This document shows, in pieces, positions 5,621-7,241 of a DNA stretch of 7,241 nucleotides (position 1 is the stretch's first letter; the number at the start of each line of letters is the position of its first letter). Below the pieces are notes generated by a model. The model did no database searches. It saw only the letters and a program-made list of their open reading frames with translations, and was not told the DNA's origin. A program made the position numbers and the translations under genes. The stretch comes from Prosthecobacter debontii (lineage in GTDB: Bacteria > Verrucomicrobiota > Verrucomicrobiia > Verrucomicrobiales > Akkermansiaceae). The stretch is from NCBI GenBank assembly GCA_945883455.1, contig CAMCXJ010000110.1, positions 1 through 7,241 on the forward strand. Direction: 5' to 3'.

Positions 5621-6781
5621 GTGATCTACCTTGATGCCAATGCCACATCGGCGATGTTGCCTGAAGTCTTGGAAGCGATGCTCCCATGGCTGCATGGAAA
5701 CCATGCGAACCCGTCCGGCGTGTACCGCGCCGCCAAGCTTGCGCGCAAGGCCATGGACGAGGCGCGCGGACACGTCGCGGAGTTGATCGGGGCGGATGCG
5801 GGCGAGATCGTTTTCACCGGAACAGGAACGGAGAGCGTAAACACGGCGCTGCGATCGCTCGATGAACTGACGGGCGAAGGGAGCGCCATTGTCTCGGCCA
5901 TCGAGCACAGCGCGGTGCTTCGCTTCGTGGAAAACTGTAAACGAAAGGTATCCAAAATTCCGGTTCACGCCGACGGACGAGTCGATCTCGATGCCTTCGA
6001 GTCCGCGTGTGCGACCGCGGCATATGTTTCCGTGATGTCCGCCAACAATGAAACAGGTGTGATCCAGCCCCTCGCGGAGCTAATCGCCATCGCACGTGAA
6101 CATGGTCTGCCCATCCATAGCGACGCGGTGCAGGCGGTGGGGAAAATCCCGGTTGACGTTCGGCGGGAAGCCGTGGATCTGCTGTCGATTTCCGGCCACA
6201 AGTTCCATGGTCCCAAAGGGGTTGGCGCACTCTATGTTCGGAGTGGTCTCGATTTTCACGCCATGATTCACGGCGGTGGACAGGAAAACGGCAGGCGCAG
6301 TGGGACGGAGAACGTGGCGGGCATCGTCGCGATGGGTGAGGCCGCGAGACGGGCGAAAATCGCTTTGGAAACCGGCGAGGCGGAACGCATCCGGGAAATG
6401 CGGGACGCCTTCGAGAACCTTGTCATGGGCGGCGTATCCGGCTGTATGAGGAACGGAGACATCGCGTTCCGCCTTCCTAACACTTCCCACTTATCCTTCG
6501 AATCCTGCGACGCAGCAGGTCTGCTGATCCTTCTCGATGAAGCGGGGGTCGCATGCTCGGCGGGTTCCGCCTGTATGACCGGCAAGCGGCAACCTTCTCA
6601 TGTCCAACTGGCAATGGGCCTCTCCGAAGTGCGCGCCAAAACCAGACTGCGTTTCTCCTTTTCCCGACTAAACACCCGCGATGAGGTCGAGAAAGCTGCT
6701 GAGATAACGATTCGCGCCGTAGAGAAATTAAGGCGGGTTCAGGGTACTGGTATCGGCCCTGTGGCGATCCACCACGGATAA
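5621..6781 (+). CDS. Cysteine desulfurase, IscS/NifS class (PLP-dependent)
   Basis: The enzyme takes sulfur from L-cysteine, giving alanine and an enzyme persulfide that feeds Fe-S cluster assembly or tRNA thiolation. The 386-residue product is full length. It begins MIYLDANATS, standard for the class, which fixes the GTG at 5621 as start. Key sites are TGTGTESVN (66-74) for PLP phosphate, His96 in EHSAV, NNETG (142-146), HSDAVQA (166-172) with Asp168 at the PLP ring, SGHKFHGPKG (191-200) with Lys194 forming the Schiff base, and RRSGTENV (225-232). CSAGSAC (312-318) has Cys318 as the persulfide-forming residue and an extra Cys312 on the same loop. The start lies 42 nt after the HELTH membrane-protein gene, so co-transcription is possible; a 6-bp inverted repeat (TTCGGC 5579-5584, GCCGAA 5605-5610) lies between. 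No iscU, nifU or mnmA is adjacent in this window, so the pathway cannot be narrowed. Confidence 0.95.
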   Translation: MIYLDANATSAMLPEVLEAMLPWLHGNHANPSGVYRAAKLARKAMDEARGHVAELIGADAGEIVFTGTGTESVNTALRSLDELTGEGSAIVSAIEHSAVLRFVENCKRKVSKIPVHADGRVDLDAFESACATAAYVSVMSANNETGVIQPLAELIAIAREHGLPIHSDAVQAVGKIPVDVRREAVDLLSISGHKFHGPKGVGALYVRSGLDFHAMIHGGGQENGRRSGTENVAGIVAMGEAARRAKIALETGEAERIREMRDAFENLVMGGVSGCMRNGDIAFRLPNTSHLSFESCDAAGLLILLDEAGVACSAGSACMTGKRQPSHVQLAMGLSEVRAKTRLRFSFSRLNTRDEVEKAAEITIRAVEKLRRVQGTGIGPVAIHHG

Positions 6782-6790
6782 TCCCGAACG

Positions 6791-6821
6791 CCGAAGTGGC
6801 AGGGTGATTCATTGGAATTTT
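6791..6821 (+). repeat. Imperfect direct repeat, copy 1
   Basis: This 31-nt unit starts CCGAAGT and ends with a 16-nt block, GATTCATTGGAATTTT (6806-6821), that is identical in copy 2 at 6955-6970. It begins 10 nt after the cysteine desulfurase stop. Its 3' part also forms a hairpin with downstream bases: TTGGAA (6812-6817) with TTCC-AA (6826-6832, one C bulged). Confidence 0.75.
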
Positions 6822-6938
6822 TGAGTTCCCAAACCACTCCGCAACCCACCCCGAGAAGAATTTGAACCGCCAAGTCGCACCATACTTCGCTAAAGCTACG
6901 AATGGCAGGGAGGGCGCCAAGGAAGATTCAACCCGACT

Positions 6939-6970
6939 CCGAAGTTGCGGGGGGGATTCATTGGAATTTT
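6939..6970 (+). repeat. Imperfect direct repeat, copy 2
   Basis: This 32-nt unit differs from copy 1 by a few substitutions and one extra G in a G-run, and keeps the identical 16-nt 3' block. The start-to-start distance to copy 1 is 148 nt. The two copies may be the same dispersed element inserted twice or a segmental duplication. Confidence 0.75.
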
Positions 6971-7002
6971 AGACCGTTTACAAAACCGCTACAAAAACCA
7001 CC

Positions 7003-7021
7003 GCCATTTTACAGAAATGGC
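7003..7021. repeat. Perfect 7-bp inverted repeat (hairpin)
   Basis: GCCATTT (7003-7009) pairs with AAATGGC (7015-7021) around a TACAG loop. A competing hairpin, CAGAA (7012-7016) with TTCTG (7024-7028), overlaps it. Neither arm is followed by a T-tract on either strand, so a terminator role is not supported. Confidence 0.45.
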
Positions 7022-7241
7022 ACTTCTGAAAAGCCACAAAAACACCCAGCCACCACACAAAAAACCTTGTATTTATATGGCTTTGCGGGCGTTCAACTTC
7101 GCCAAACGACCCCAATCGCGATGTGAAAAAAGTGTAAAATGGAAAAAAAGAATATTCATGGAATTTGAGTGAAAGTCCACAGACCCAAGAACTTTGTCAC
7201 CATCGTAAATAGATTTCCTCCTTGTTCCACATACGTTCCAC

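Larger units (their letters stand above)
6782..7241. other. 460-nt stretch without a credible gene
   Basis: No open frame here has recognisable homology or coding-like codon use; short plus-strand frames around 6902-7172 are low in complexity and rich in Lys, Pro and Thr. The segment holds a diverged direct repeat pair, an embedded repeat-like stretch, several hairpins and an A-rich tail from about 7120. The last 18 nt contain GTTCCAC twice (7224-7230, 7235-7241), 11 bp apart. It may include the promoter region of a gene beyond the window edge. Confidence 0.6.

Noticed and set aside
5079..5687. 202-codon minus-strand frame opposite the HELTH protein gene
   Set aside because: It has the Arg/Ser/Pro-rich composition of a shadow frame, no motif, and overlaps a membrane-protein gene with clear hydrophobic segments.
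6902..7172. Two overlapping short plus-strand ORFs (74 and 75 aa)
   Set aside because: Low-complexity products without motifs, lying in a repeat-bearing intergenic region; their overlap in different frames argues that both are chance.

Overview
The window is a chromosomal fragment from a GC-rich bacterium whose codons often end in C or G. I infer Verrucomicrobiota, probably Verrucomicrobiales. The reasons are an rpsB-tsf-rpsU cluster, start codons without Shine-Dalgarno sequences, a CCCAGGGT/ACCCTGGG double-hairpin repeat of a kind I associate with Verrucomicrobia and Planctomycetes, and the style of the proteins. No 16S rRNA or other decisive marker is present, so the phylum is an inference.

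Region 1 (1-526) is the C-terminal part of a membrane-bound metal-dependent hydrolase of the YdjM/YfhP type, cut by the window edge. Region 2 (527-2343) is an accessory stretch of decayed or rearranged genes, all on the plus strand. It holds a near-palindrome in front of an unrecognised small ORF and a Fic gene that has lost its start codon and the core of its catalytic domain through an in-frame deletion. It also holds a two-hairpin intergenic repeat that supplies the ATG of another unrecognised small ORF, and a GFA/CENP-V-type zinc protein with an atypical C-terminus. The region closes with a REP-like palindrome.

Region 3 (about 2440-4587) is a conserved housekeeping operon: candidate promoter, a roughly 100-nt structured leader, rpsB (uS2), tsf (EF-Ts), a hairpin-bearing spacer, rpsU (bS21) and a textbook intrinsic terminator. 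The three genes supply translation: two 30S proteins and the factor that recycles EF-Tu.

Region 4 (4588-6781) carries a multi-pass membrane protein with an HELTH zinc-protease motif (M50-like), then 42 nt later a complete cysteine desulfurase of the IscS/NifS class. Region 5 (6782-7241) has no credible gene. It contains a diverged pair of direct repeats flanking a composite repeat-like segment, plus hairpins.

I found no CRISPR array, tRNA, rRNA, transposase or complete mobile element. Nothing in the window is convincingly a new defence or metabolic system. The most notable signals are the structured leader and spacer of the ribosomal operon, the precise Fic catalytic-core deletion, and the intergenic repeat families.
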